From Streptomyces omiyaensis (GTDB taxonomy: Bacteria > Actinomycetota > Actinomycetes > Streptomycetales > Streptomycetaceae): a stretch of 64,000 bases of DNA. The notes under the pieces are model-generated. The model ran no database searches. It saw nothing but the letters and a program-made list of their open reading frames with translations, and was not told the DNA's origin. The translations under genes and the position numbers were made by a program. Positions 7,689 through 16,061 of the stretch are shown here, in pieces (the first letter of the stretch is position 1; each line of letters opens with the position of its first letter). The DNA lies in the NCBI RefSeq assembly GCF_014650895.1, contig NZ_BMVV01000020.1, forward strand, positions 62,001 to 126,000. The letters are read 5' to 3'.

Positions 7689-7732
7689 GTGTCTGATCGT
7701 GGCAGAGACGATCGGGCCAAGGGCAGGGGCGA

Positions 7733-8056
7733 ATGGCAGTGAAGGCATTCCGGCTGGACGAACTGGAGGCGGAGCGCGTCGCCAACCAGGGGGCGTACCT
7801 CCAGTTCCTGCGTGAGCGGAACATGTCGGTGGGGTTGTACGCGCTCGACGCGGGCGAGCTGGACCCGCAGTCGCCGCACGGTCAGGACGAGGTGTACTTC
7901 GTGGTGTCCGGCCGGGCGGCGATCACCGTCGGGGAGGAGACCACGCAGGTGGCGCGGGGCAGCGTGGTCTACGTGCCGGCCGGGGTGCCGCACCGCTTCC
8001 ACCACATCAGCGAGGACCTGCGGGTGCTGGTGGTCTTCTCGCCACCGGAGGCCTGA
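7733..8056 (+). CDS. Cupin-domain protein
   Basis: 107 residues forming one cupin barrel. Motif 1 is visible as PHGQDEVYFVVSG (48-60, with His49 and Glu53) and motif 2 as GSVVYVPAGVPHRFHH (76-91, with His87). The metal-binding set is partly conserved: one His of motif 1 is Gln51. Function may be a small dioxygenase or isomerase, or ligand binding; sequence alone does not decide. Start ATG 7733 is close to the divergent small membrane protein gene. Confidence 0.85.
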   Translation: MAVKAFRLDELEAERVANQGAYLQFLRERNMSVGLYALDAGELDPQSPHGQDEVYFVVSGRAAITVGEETTQVARGSVVYVPAGVPHRFHHISEDLRVLVVFSPPEA

Positions 8057-8363
8057 GCGCCACCGGTGGCACGGGCCGGCCGGTGGCACGGGCGTCGGCG
8101 GAGACGCGGGCCGGCCGGGGACGCGGGCGTCGGCGGAGACGCGGGCCGGCCGGGGACGCGGGCGTCGGCGGAGACGCGGGCCGGCCGGGGACGCGGGCGT
8201 CGGCGGGTGTTCCCTCTCGGGGCTGAACCCCTGGTTCCCCTAGGGGGTGGATCAGGGGAGAGCCCGGGCCCCGGAGGGGCCTGCGGCGGGGGGTGCCCGC
8301 CTAGCCTTGAGGTGTGCGGGACGGAGGGTTCCGGACGGGCTTCGAGGAGCGAGGGAGAGAACC
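8057..8363. other. 307-bp gap: tandem repeat plus promoter region of the small membrane gene
   Basis: The left half is occupied by the 35-bp tandem repeat (8101-8205). Around 8216-8250 is a CCCTCTCGGGG/CCCCTAGGGGG stretch able to form short hairpins that could end cupin transcription. The remaining 100 bp must hold the promoter of the gene at 8364; no clear -35/-10 pair stands out. Confidence 0.6.
8101..8205. repeat. 35-bp tandem repeat, three identical copies plus a partial one
   Basis: Units 8101-8135, 8136-8170 and 8171-8205 are identical, and a truncated, diverged unit precedes them (about 8076-8100). Each unit starts GAGACGCGGGCCGG and ends GCGTCGGCG. The array lies just after the cupin stop codon. 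There are no spacers, so it is a minisatellite and not a CRISPR. Confidence 0.92.
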
Positions 8364-8582
8364 ATGGCCGTACAGGAGATTCTCGCGGGGCTGCCGTGGT
8401 GGGTGAAGTGGATCGCGATACCCGCCCTGGTCCTGCTCGTCTTCGGCGGATTCATCACCAGCGTGCTCACCTTCGTGATCGGCCTGCTGTTCAAGGTGCT
8501 GCTGTTCGTCGCGCTGGTGGCCGGACTCATCTACGCCGTACGGAAGTTCGGCACCCCGTCGAAGACGGACCGCGACTGGTAG
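8364..8582 (+). CDS. Small membrane protein (DUF5326-like)
   Basis: 72 residues, begins MAVQEILAGLPWWVKWIAIP and has two hydrophobic segments (about 16-35 and 38-60), ending in a basic/polar tail. Widely conserved next to ssgR in Streptomyces from memory; no function is known. ATG 8364 is preceded by GAGGGAGAG. A compact hairpin terminator follows the stop codon. Confidence 0.78.
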   Translation: MAVQEILAGLPWWVKWIAIPALVLLVFGGFITSVLTFVIGLLFKVLLFVALVAGLIYAVRKFGTPSKTDRDW

Positions 8583-8609
8583 CACAAGCTACTCATCGGT
8601 ATTCGGTGA

Positions 8610-8631
8610 CTGCCGGGCGTTAGCCCGGCAG
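8610..8631 (+). terminator. Hairpin terminator
   Basis: A 9-bp perfect stem (8610-8618 with 8623-8631) and a GTTA tetraloop, 28 bp after the stop codon at 8582. It separates the small membrane gene from ssgR. Confidence 0.78.
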
Positions 8632-8868
8632 GGGGAACGCGCTGGTGGAAACGGGGTGGGGGGCGAGGACGAGCCACTAGAGTGGCAGATCTCCGCCGAG
8701 TCGGGGACTACGGGCGTAGATCTCCGGCAGACCAGCGGTTTCCCGCTCGTCCCAGAGGGGTCCGGTCCATCGGACCCCGTCGGTGTCCCAGGCCCGGCGC
8801 GAGCGCGGGGGCGGCCCCCGCGAACGGGTGCAGTGCATCCGTGTCACGCCTGGGGGTGACCTTTGGCC

Positions 8869-9633
8869 ATGGCTACGCAGACGGCTGCGCCGACCCTGAT
8901 CGGCTCGGTGCAGCGGGCGCTGAGACTTCTGGAGGCCGTGGCCTCCCATGCGGACGGCGCCCCGGCCAAGCAGCTCGCCCGGGAGACGGGCCTTCCGCTG
9001 CCCACGACGTACCACCTTCTCCGCACCCTGACGCACGAGGGCTATCTGCTCCGCGACAAGGGTGCGTTCTACCTCGGCGAGGCAGCCGCCCGGCTGGCCG
9101 GCGGCGGGGCTGTGCAGAATCGTCGCATCAAGATCGAGGACTCCCTCGCCCACTGGCGGGACGAGATCGGTGTGCCGGTCTACTTCGCGCTGTACCGCGA
9201 CGGCGAGATCGAACTCGTCTCCGTCGCGGACGCCCCCAACTCCCCCGCGGTGGAGGAATGGGCGGATTTCCGCGAGACCGGTCACGCCCATGCGATCGGG
9301 CAGTGTCTGCTCAGTCAACTGGATCTGAAATCTCGTCAAGACCACCTCGACCGGCATCCGGTGGAAGCCATCACTCCGTACACGGTGCGTAACCGTCGTG
9401 TGCTTTTGGAGCGTTTGGGCGGTTTGGGGAGAATGGAGCCCCTGGTGGAGCGTCAGGAATATGCGCTCGGCACGGTTTGCGCCGCCATCCCCATCACGGT
9501 GGGCTCCCTGGCGGCCACTCTGGCCATTTCCCTCCCCCTTCACCAGGAAGAACGGTTGCTCCCAGCAGTCGAGCGACTACGTACCGAGATCGGAAACCTC
9601 TTCAGTTCGCTCGCCCTCTCTATCAGTATCTGA
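8869..9633 (+). CDS. ssgR: SsgR, IclR-type activator of ssgA
   Basis: 254 residues. The IclR-type winged helix-turn-helix spans about 10-65 (APAKQLARETGLPLPTTYHLLRTL region), followed by the effector domain. Identity as SsgR rests on the IclR fold combined with the immediately downstream ssgA, a pair specific to sporulating streptomycetes. SsgR activates ssgA and so sporulation-specific division. The start is uncertain: a GGGGGTGA ribosome site at 8852-8859 serves either ATG 8869 or TTG 8863, which adds two residues. The 3' half uses less GC-biased codons (CTT, TTG, TTT, AAA) than its neighbours. Confidence 0.9.
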   Translation: MATQTAAPTLIGSVQRALRLLEAVASHADGAPAKQLARETGLPLPTTYHLLRTLTHEGYLLRDKGAFYLGEAAARLAGGGAVQNRRIKIEDSLAHWRDEIGVPVYFALYRDGEIELVSVADAPNSPAVEEWADFRETGHAHAIGQCLLSQLDLKSRQDHLDRHPVEAITPYTVRNRRVLLERLGGLGRMEPLVERQEYALGTVCAAIPITVGSLAATLAISLPLHQEERLLPAVERLRTEIGNLFSSLALSISI

Positions 9634-9771
9634 AAAATCACTCCTTGTGATCCGCTAGCGCGTACAGCACGATTGCGTCAAGAGGGCCACGGGGGATCAT
9701 TCCTGGCCGTTTCGGTCACAGCTTTCAGCAGCTGTGTTTACACAACTGCTCCATCTACTGCGGGGTACATG

Positions 9772-10212
9772 ATGCGAGAGTCGGTTCAGGCCGAGGTCCT
9801 GATGAGCTTCCTCGTCTCGGAGGAGCTCTCCTTCAAGATCCCGGTCGAGCTGCGATACGAGACCCGGGATCCCTACGCGGTGCGGATGACCTTCCACCTC
9901 CCCGGGGACGCACCCGTGACCTGGGCGTTCGGCAGGGAGCTGCTGCTCGACGGGATCAACCGCCCCAGCGGCGACGGCGACGTGCACATCGCCCCGACCG
10001 ACCCCGAGGGCCTGTCGGACGTCTCCATCCGGCTCCAGGTCGGCGGCGACCGCGCCCTCTTCCGCGCCAGCGCCCCGCCGCTCGTCGCCTTCCTCGACCG
10101 CACGGACAAGCTCGTCCCGCTCGGTCAGGAGCAGGCACTGGGCGACTTCGAGGACAGCCTGGAGGCCGCGCTCGGCCGGATCCTCGCCGAGGAGAGCGCC
10201 GGACCGGCCTGA
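9772..10212 (+). CDS. ssgA: SsgA, sporulation-specific cell-division activator
   Basis: 146 residues. The opening MRESVQAEV, the block FLVSEELSFKIPVELRYE, and HLPGDAPVTWAFGRELLLDG followed by PSGDGDVHI are hallmarks of SsgA. SsgA works with SsgB to position FtsZ at future septa and also affects hyphal branching; it is confined to morphologically complex actinobacteria. ATG codons at 9769 and 9772 are adjacent; 9772 gives the familiar N-terminus. About 135 bp separate it from ssgR, enough for its own promoter. The protein is slightly longer than the roughly 136-residue S. coelicolor version, mainly at the C-terminus. Confidence 0.95.
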   Translation: MRESVQAEVLMSFLVSEELSFKIPVELRYETRDPYAVRMTFHLPGDAPVTWAFGRELLLDGINRPSGDGDVHIAPTDPEGLSDVSIRLQVGGDRALFRASAPPLVAFLDRTDKLVPLGQEQALGDFEDSLEAALGRILAEESAGPA

Positions 10213-10369
10213 CCCCGGCGCCCGCTCCGTACGACCGCCGGCCCCGGTCCGTGCGCCCGCTCCCTATGGCTGCCCACCGGCACCGGTCCGTACACCCGCC
10301 GCCCCCGGCCCCGTGCGCCCGCCACGCACCCGCGCCGGCCCCGGACCCGTACGGGCCGCCGCGCGCCCG
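10213..10369. repeat. Degenerate GC-rich repeats between convergent ssgA and the YibE/F gene
   Basis: About five imperfect units of 25-30 bp built from CCGGCCCCGG, GTCCGT and CGCCCGC elements fill the gap. Copies have diverged considerably, so boundaries are approximate. No gene is seen in it. Confidence 0.5.
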
Positions 10370-11782
10370 TCACTTCGCGCGGCGCCGCCGTCCGCCGCGG
10401 CCCGCCGCCCGCCCGGCGGCCTGCTCCGACGGGCGGTCGGCCGACACCACCAGCGCCGCGAGGGCCGTCGTGACCGGCACCGAGGCCACCAGGCCGATCG
10501 AGCCGACCAGGGTCCGCACGATCTCCTCCGCCACCAGCTCGCTGTTGGCCACCGTCCCCATGCTGCTCTCCGCGATGGTGAAGAGCAGGAGCAGCGGCAG
10601 CGAGGCGCCCGCGTAGGCCAGGACCAGCGTGTTCACCACCGAGGCGATGTGGTCGCGGCCGATCCGGATGCCGGCCCGGTAGAGCGCCCGCGGACCCATG
10701 CCCGGATCGGCCTGGTGCAGCTCCCAGACCGCCGAGGTCTGGGTGACGGTCACGTCGTCCAGGACACCGAGCGAACCGATGATCACACTGGCGAGCAGCA
10801 GGCCGGACATGTCGATCTCGGGGTACAGGCCGTGGATCAGCCCGGTGTAGTCGTCGGTGTTGCCGCTGAGCGAGGCCCAGCCGATGAAGAAGGACCCCAG
10901 CAGGCCGATCAGCAGCAGCGAGATCAGCGTGCCCAGGACCGCGACCGAGGTGCGGGCCGACAGGCCGTGGCACAGATAGAGCGCGAGCAGCATGATCGCG
11001 CTCGATCCGACCACCGCCACCACCAGCGGGTTCGAACCCGCCAGGATCGCGGGGAGGATGAAGAGCGTCAGCACCAGGAAGCTCACCGCGAGCGCGACCA
11101 GGGCCATCACGCCGCGCAGCCGGCCGACGAGCACCACCGCGAGGGCGAAGATGCCGGCGAGGACCGCGATCGGCACCTTGCGGTTCACGTCCGTCACCGA
11201 ATACTGCAGGTCGGCGGGGGCGTCGGGGGCGTAGGCGACCACCACGCCCTGGCCCTCCTCCAGTTGGCGCGGGGCGTCCGGCTGCACGATCTCGGTGAAC
11301 CGGCGGCCCTTGTCCGCGCCGCTCGTGACCTCGATCGTCGCCTTCTCGCACTCCCCCTGCTGCCCGTTGACCGCCTCGCGCCCCTGCGGGGTGGAGGTGT
11401 CGCCGGTGGGCGGCACCTGTGCCGCGTTCACGTCCTTGCAGTCCACCTGCTCGACGGCCACGACCCTGCCCTGCTCGGTCTGCCGGTCGAAGCCGACGCC
11501 GGTCCGCTCGTGCGGCGGCGTGCCACCGGGCCAGAGCACCACGAGGCCGACGACCACGGCGGTGGCGAAGGGGATCAGGACGGCCGCGATGACCCTGCGC
11601 AGATGACGCGAGACGGGTGCGGCGGGCCCGTGGCCGTGGCTGTGCCCGTGCCCGTGGCCGCCTCCGTGGCCGTGTCCACGGCCTGATGCGGGGCCGGGAC
11701 CGTGGTCGTGACCAGCGCCGGGACCGGTGCCGTGCCCGTGCTCGTGGCCGTGCGGATCGGGGGACTGCTGCGAGGAAGTCAC
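10370..11782 (-). CDS. YibE/F family integral membrane protein with histidine-rich N-terminus
   Basis: 470 residues. The cytoplasmic-looking head (about 9-55) is a run of His-Gly, Gly-Pro and Ser pairs with more than a dozen histidines. One hydrophobic segment follows (about 65-85), then an extracytoplasmic domain containing two cysteines, then seven or so membrane helices (from about 205 to the end) with the YibE/F pattern, including GVLDDVTVTQTSAVWEL. Function is unknown; the His-rich head suggests metal binding. GTG 11782 is chosen because it directly precedes TSSQQSPDPHGHE; the ribosome site is weak. Confidence 0.8.
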   Translation of the reverse strand: MTSSQQSPDPHGHEHGHGTGPGAGHDHGPGPASGRGHGHGGGHGHGHSHGHGPAAPVSRHLRRVIAAVLIPFATAVVVGLVVLWPGGTPPHERTGVGFDRQTEQGRVVAVEQVDCKDVNAAQVPPTGDTSTPQGREAVNGQQGECEKATIEVTSGADKGRRFTEIVQPDAPRQLEEGQGVVVAYAPDAPADLQYSVTDVNRKVPIAVLAGIFALAVVLVGRLRGVMALVALAVSFLVLTLFILPAILAGSNPLVVAVVGSSAIMLLALYLCHGLSARTSVAVLGTLISLLLIGLLGSFFIGWASLSGNTDDYTGLIHGLYPEIDMSGLLLASVIIGSLGVLDDVTVTQTSAVWELHQADPGMGPRALYRAGIRIGRDHIASVVNTLVLAYAGASLPLLLLFTIAESSMGTVANSELVAEEIVRTLVGSIGLVASVPVTTALAALVVSADRPSEQAAGRAAGRGGRRRRAK

Positions 11783-11860
11783 CGACCGATCATCGCAAGA
11801 ACGTCGGGGGCCCACTGTTCAGCACGCCCGGGAGGGCGCTAGCGTGGTGACACCTTTGCA

Positions 11861-11976
11861 CACGCGGGAGCTCGGAGCACCGGGCTGAGAGGGCGCTGAT
11901 CACCGTACGCGGACACGTACGGGAGGAGGCTGCGCCGACCGCCGAACCTGTTACCGGGTAATGCCGGCGTAGGGAG
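11861..11976 (+). promoter_or_regulatory. TPP riboswitch (THI element) controlling thiC
   Basis: The conserved thiamine pyrophosphate aptamer elements appear in order: CGGAGCACCGGGCTGAGAG near 11873-11891, a variable P3 hairpin (about 11898-11922), CCGAACCTGTTACC (11942-11955) and GGGTAATGCCGGCGTAGGGA (11956-11975). The aptamer ends 11 bp before the thiC ATG, so TPP binding most likely masks the ribosome site (GTAGGGAG). The known logic is repression of thiamine synthesis when TPP is plentiful. Confidence 0.96.
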
Positions 11977-11986
11977 ATTCGGTCAT

Positions 11987-13768
11987 ATGACCCTTCAGGA
12001 TGCACGCACGCCTGCCTCCGACCAGAACGACGAGAACGGCGCGCGCACGCCGGGCTGGCACAAGGGGTACGTCGAGGGCTCCCGCCCCGACCTCCGGGTG
12101 CCGGTCCGCCAGGTGCACCTCACCAACGGCAAGGACGTGACGCTGTACGACACGTCCGGCCCGTACACCGACCCCGCCGTCGACACCGACGTCCGCCGGG
12201 GCCTCTCGCCGCTGCGCGAGAACTGGATCATCGCGCGCGGCGACACCGAGGAGTACGCGGGCCGCCCCGTCCGCCCCGAGGACGACGGCATCAAGCACAC
12301 CTCGCCGCGCGGCGGCGGGCTGAAGAACCTCGACGCGGTCTTCCCCGGCCGCCCGCGGCTGCCCCGCCGGGGCCGCGACGGGCAGGCCGTGACCCAGCTC
12401 GCGTACGCCCGCCGGGGCGAGGTCACCCCGGAGATGGAGTACGTGGCGATCCGGGAGAACGTCTCCCCCGAGGTCGTCCGCGAGGAGATCGCGGCGGGCC
12501 GCGCGGTGCTGCCGGCCAACGTCAACCACCCCGAGATCGAGCCGATGATCATCGGCAAGCGGTTCCTGGTGAAGGTCAACGCCAACATCGGCAACTCCGC
12601 GGTCACCTCCTCCATCGAGGAGGAGGTGGAGAAGATGACCTGGGCGACCCGCTGGGGCGCCGACACGGTCATGGACCTGTCCACCGGCCGGAACATCCAC
12701 ACCACCCGCGAGTGGGTGCTGCGCAACTCCCCCGTGCCCATCGGCACCGTGCCGCTCTACCAGGCCCTGGAGAAGGTCGACGGCAGGGCCGAGGAGCTGA
12801 CCTGGGAGATCTACAAGGACACGGTCATCGAGCAGGCCGAGCAGGGCGTGGACTACATGACCGTGCACGCCGGCGTGCTCCTGCCGTACGTGCCGCTCAC
12901 CGCGCGCCGCAAGACCGGCATCGTCTCGCGCGGCGGCTCGATCATGGCGGCCTGGTGCCTCGCGCACCACAAGGAGAACTTCCTCTACACCAACTTCGAG
13001 GAGCTCTGCGAGATCCTCGCGACGTACGACGTCACGTACTCGCTCGGCGACGGCCTGCGTCCCGGCTCGATCGCGGACGCCAACGACGCGGCCCAGTTCG
13101 CCGAGCTGAAGACGCTCGGCGAGCTCAACACGATCGCCAAGCGCCACCACGTGCAGACGATGATCGAGGGCCCGGGCCACGTCCCGATGCACAAGATCAA
13201 GGAGAACATCGACCTCCAGCAGGAGATCTGCGAGGAGGCGCCGTTCTACACGCTCGGCCCGCTGACCACGGACGTCGCGCCCGCCTACGACCACATCACC
13301 TCCGGCATCGGCGCCGCGATGATCGCCTGGTGGGGCACGGCGATGCTCTGCTACGTCACGCCCAAGGAGCACCTGGGCCTGCCGAACCGCGACGACGTGA
13401 AGACCGGTGTCATCACGTACAAGATCGCGGCGCACGCGGCCGACCTCGCCAAGGGCCACCCGGGCGCCCAGGAGTGGGACGACGCCCTCTCCGACGCGCG
13501 GTTCGAGTTCCGCTGGGAGGACCAGTTCAACCTGGCCCTCGACCCGGACACCGCTCGCGAGTTCCACGACGAGACGCTCCCGGCGGAGCCCGCGAAGACC
13601 GCGCACTTCTGCTCGATGTGCGGCCCGAAGTTCTGCTCGATGAAGATCTCGCAGGACATCCGCCGCGAGCACGGCGGCACCCAGGAGGAGATCGAGGCCG
13701 GCATGGCGGAGAAGTCCGCCGAGTTCGCCGCCTCCGGCAACCGCGTCTACCTGCCCCTGGCGCAGTAG
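11987..13768 (+). CDS. thiC: Phosphomethylpyrimidine synthase ThiC
   Basis: 593 residues. ThiC is a radical-SAM enzyme that rearranges aminoimidazole ribotide into HMP-P, the pyrimidine half of thiamine. The C-terminal iron-sulfur motif CSMCGPKFC places cysteines at 542, 545 and 550 (CX2CX4C). The middle carries the ThiC blocks NIGNSAVTSSIEEEVEKM and EGPGHVPMHKI. Start ATG 11987 immediately follows the TPP riboswitch. It is monocistronic: a strong hairpin follows the stop codon. Confidence 0.98.
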   Translation: MTLQDARTPASDQNDENGARTPGWHKGYVEGSRPDLRVPVRQVHLTNGKDVTLYDTSGPYTDPAVDTDVRRGLSPLRENWIIARGDTEEYAGRPVRPEDDGIKHTSPRGGGLKNLDAVFPGRPRLPRRGRDGQAVTQLAYARRGEVTPEMEYVAIRENVSPEVVREEIAAGRAVLPANVNHPEIEPMIIGKRFLVKVNANIGNSAVTSSIEEEVEKMTWATRWGADTVMDLSTGRNIHTTREWVLRNSPVPIGTVPLYQALEKVDGRAEELTWEIYKDTVIEQAEQGVDYMTVHAGVLLPYVPLTARRKTGIVSRGGSIMAAWCLAHHKENFLYTNFEELCEILATYDVTYSLGDGLRPGSIADANDAAQFAELKTLGELNTIAKRHHVQTMIEGPGHVPMHKIKENIDLQQEICEEAPFYTLGPLTTDVAPAYDHITSGIGAAMIAWWGTAMLCYVTPKEHLGLPNRDDVKTGVITYKIAAHAADLAKGHPGAQEWDDALSDARFEFRWEDQFNLALDPDTAREFHDETLPAEPAKTAHFCSMCGPKFCSMKISQDIRREHGGTQEEIEAGMAEKSAEFAASGNRVYLPLAQ

Positions 13769-13789
13769 CGGCGCCCGCCGCCCCGATCC

Positions 13790-13824
13790 CCGGCCCGCGG
13801 TCCACGGGGGGGACCGCGGGCCGG
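13790..13824. terminator. Bidirectional hairpin terminator after thiC
   Basis: A 14-bp perfect stem (13790-13803 with 13811-13824) and a 7-nt loop, between the stop codons of thiC and the convergent membrane protein gene. Confidence 0.85.
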
Positions 13825-13830
13825 CGCGCG

Positions 13831-14460
13831 TCACGGCACCGGGGGAGCCGGGTCCGGGCCGGTGGCGGTGAGGGCGGCGTGGAGGAAGGGGACCACGCCG
13901 CGCTCCAGGAGGGCGTGGCGCCACGCGGCCCGGGCGCGGGTGAGCTCGTCGTCGGGGGCGCCGGTCTCGGCGGGACTGTTGCGCAGGGCGGTGAGGAGCA
14001 GGCCGGCACCCGCGCAGAGGAGGCCCGCGGCGGCGAGGGCGCCGAAGACCAGGCCCGCGGTGAGCAGCGTGGTGCCGAGGGCGGCGGCCGGGGCGACCAG
14101 GTGGACCACGGCGCCGACCAGCAGGAAGATCACGGCGGCCGTGCCCGCGAGCACCGGGACGAGGACGGTGAGCACCGCGACGGCGCCCGGGGACTCGTCG
14201 GGGGCGGGGGTCCGCGGGCGGTTGGAGGCGGCGCGGTGCGCCTCGCGCACCTTGACGAAGTGCTCGTACTCGCTCGCCGCCGCCGCGGTGATCAGCGCCG
14301 TCGCGTTCAGTGCCATCGCGCGGAGCTGGGCGTCCGTCAGCAGCGCCCCCGCTCCGGCGAGTTCCGGCCGTTCGGGTGCGGTGCGCAGTGCGTCGTCGAG
14401 GACGCGCTCGTACTCGGCGCGGTCCTCGGTCAGCAGGTGCGGAGCCACGTTCATGTGCAT
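13831..14460 (-). CDS. Uncharacterised membrane protein
   Basis: 209 residues. The N-terminal 85 residues are soluble and helical (LTEDRAEYERVLDDAL, then a LRAMALNATALITAA stretch), followed by hydrophobic segments at about 90-118 and 122-158 and a soluble tail ending GPDPAPPVP. I do not recognise the family. The ATG at 14460 is adopted (MHMNVAPHLL); a second ATG lies two codons later. The gene is flanked by its own terminator and a 161-bp upstream gap, so it is probably monocistronic. Codon bias is typical of the genome. Confidence 0.72.
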   Translation of the reverse strand: MHMNVAPHLLTEDRAEYERVLDDALRTAPERPELAGAGALLTDAQLRAMALNATALITAAAASEYEHFVKVREAHRAASNRPRTPAPDESPGAVAVLTVLVPVLAGTAAVIFLLVGAVVHLVAPAAALGTTLLTAGLVFGALAAAGLLCAGAGLLLTALRNSPAETGAPDDELTRARAAWRHALLERGVVPFLHAALTATGPDPAPPVP

Positions 14461-14621
14461 CCCCCGATGCTCGGTGGGCCGGGACCGGGCGTGGAGAACG
14501 GCGGTCCGGGCGGAAGCGGAGGAGAGCCTGCCTACCTAGGGAGACCGATGGTAGGGCCGTGACCGGGCGCGCTGACAGGGGGTTTCCGGAAATCGCCTTT
14601 CCCGGATGCGCTGGGTGAGAG

Positions 14622-16061
14622 TCAGTCCCCCAGCGGGAGTTGGACCACCAGGAGCTTTCCGGCCATCGTGACGCCGCCGTCCATGGCGATGGCGAGCCCG
14701 TCGGCGTAGACGTGCGGGCCGTCGACGGCCGGGCGCGATTCCTCCTCGCCGTCCTCCGTGCCCACCTGGCCGAGGAGGTACGGGATCGGGCTGTGGCCGT
14801 GCACGATCCGCGCGCCGCCGTAGGTGCCGAGCAGCTCCTGGACGGCCTCCGGCCCGCCCTCGTCGCGGAAGGCGAAGCGCTTGGTGAACTTCCGGAAGAG
14901 GTCCCAGACCTCGTCGGCGTCGTTGCGCCGGATGATCTCGTGGACCGTCTCGTTGACGTCCTCGATGGTCTGGCCGTAGTCGAGGTACGCGGTGGTGTCC
15001 GAGTGCAGCAGCAGGTGGCCGTCCTCGTGGACGACGGCGTCGAGCCGGGACATCCACTGGAGGTGGACGTCCTGGAGGCGGTCCATGTCGTGCTTCTGCC
15101 CGCCGTTGAGCAGCCAGGCGGCCTGGAAGGTGGCGGTGCCGGCCCCGGAATTGACCGGGGTGTCCCCGAAGCGCTTGGCGCCGATGAGGAGCAGCTCGTG
15201 GTTGCCCATGAGGGCCTTGCAGTAGCCGCCCGCGGCGGCGGCCTCGGCGGAGAGCCGCATGACGAGGTCGATGACCCCGATGCCGTCGGGTCCGCGGTCG
15301 GTGAAGTCGCCGAGGAACCACAGCCGGGCGTTGCCCGCGGCCCAGCCGCCGTTCTCGTCGACGAGGCCCTGGGCGCGCAGGGCGGCGACCAGCTCGTCGA
15401 GGTAGCCGTGGACGTCGCCGACGACGTAGAGCGGGCCGGGGCCGTCGCCGGTGGGGACGGGCGCCGGCGCGACGGCCGGGGCGACGGGGACCTGGAGGGT
15501 GTCGCCGCGCTGGATGACCGGGAGGTCGCGCTCGGTCGGGGTGTAGCCGTCGGGGAACTCGCCGGGGTGGACGTCCCCGGGGTGGCCTTCGGCGGGGTGC
15601 CCGTCGCCGGGGTGGACCGCGGCGGCGGGGAGCGGGGCGGCCGGGGGGAGCGGGGCGGGCGCGGCCGGCGGGAGCGGCGCGGCGACGGCGGCCGGCGGCG
15701 CGGAAGCCGGGGGCGCGGCGGCCGGCTCGGGGTACGCGGTCGGCTCCGGGTATCCGGCGGCGTCGGGGTACGCGGCGGTGTCGGGGTACGGCCCCGCTTC
15801 CCGGTACGCGGCGGGCTCGGGGCGCGGGGCCCCTTCCGGGTGCGCCTGCGCGGGCCGTGCGGCCGGCTCGGGGAAGGCGACCGGTTCGGGGAAGGCGACC
15901 GGGCGGGTGCCCAGGTGCAGGGTGGGATCGGAGGGCGGGACGGGCGCGGCCGGAGGCTCGGCCGGGTGGCCCTGCACGGGCACCCGGGCGTACGGCGGTA
16001 CGCGGAAGTCACGCAATGTCGCCGTGCGCTCCACGGGTTCCTGCCCGGCCCCCTGAGTCAT
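14622..16061 (-). CDS. Calcineurin-like metallophosphoesterase with long Pro/Ala-rich N-terminal arm
   Basis: 479 residues. The phosphoesterase core occupies about 209-479 with the metal-binding motifs GDVHG (215-219), GDFTDRG (251-257), GNHE (286-289) and a late GHSP; this is a serine/threonine-phosphatase or diadenosine-tetraphosphatase-like arrangement. Before it, residues 30-205 are low complexity: YPEP/YPDP-like and HPGD/HPAEG repeats rich in Pro, Ala and Glu. No signal peptide or membrane segment is seen, so the arm is probably a cytoplasmic tether or interaction region. ATG 16061; the longer frame to 16286 lacks similar character. Substrate unknown. Confidence 0.83.
   Translation of the reverse strand: MTQGAGQEPVERTATLRDFRVPPYARVPVQGHPAEPPAAPVPPSDPTLHLGTRPVAFPEPVAFPEPAARPAQAHPEGAPRPEPAAYREAGPYPDTAAYPDAAGYPEPTAYPEPAAAPPASAPPAAVAAPLPPAAPAPLPPAAPLPAAAVHPGDGHPAEGHPGDVHPGEFPDGYTPTERDLPVIQRGDTLQVPVAPAVAPAPVPTGDGPGPLYVVGDVHGYLDELVAALRAQGLVDENGGWAAGNARLWFLGDFTDRGPDGIGVIDLVMRLSAEAAAAGGYCKALMGNHELLLIGAKRFGDTPVNSGAGTATFQAAWLLNGGQKHDMDRLQDVHLQWMSRLDAVVHEDGHLLLHSDTTAYLDYGQTIEDVNETVHEIIRRNDADEVWDLFRKFTKRFAFRDEGGPEAVQELLGTYGGARIVHGHSPIPYLLGQVGTEDGEEESRPAVDGPHVYADGLAIAMDGGVTMAGKLLVVQLPLGD

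Noticed and set aside
8101..8205. Direct repeats as a possible CRISPR array
   Set aside because: Units are contiguous with no unique spacers, and no cas genes are present. The same holds for the arrays at 29821, 59526 and 61920.
11028..11044. GGGTTCGAACCC, resembling a tRNA T-arm
   Set aside because: It is inside the YibE/F coding sequence, encodes part of a conserved GSNP loop, and no acceptor or anticodon stems surround it.
11951..16012. A 1353-codon minus-strand frame across thiC and the phosphoesterase
   Set aside because: It is antisense to thiC and out of frame with the real genes on its own strand; composition is Arg/Pro-rich noise.
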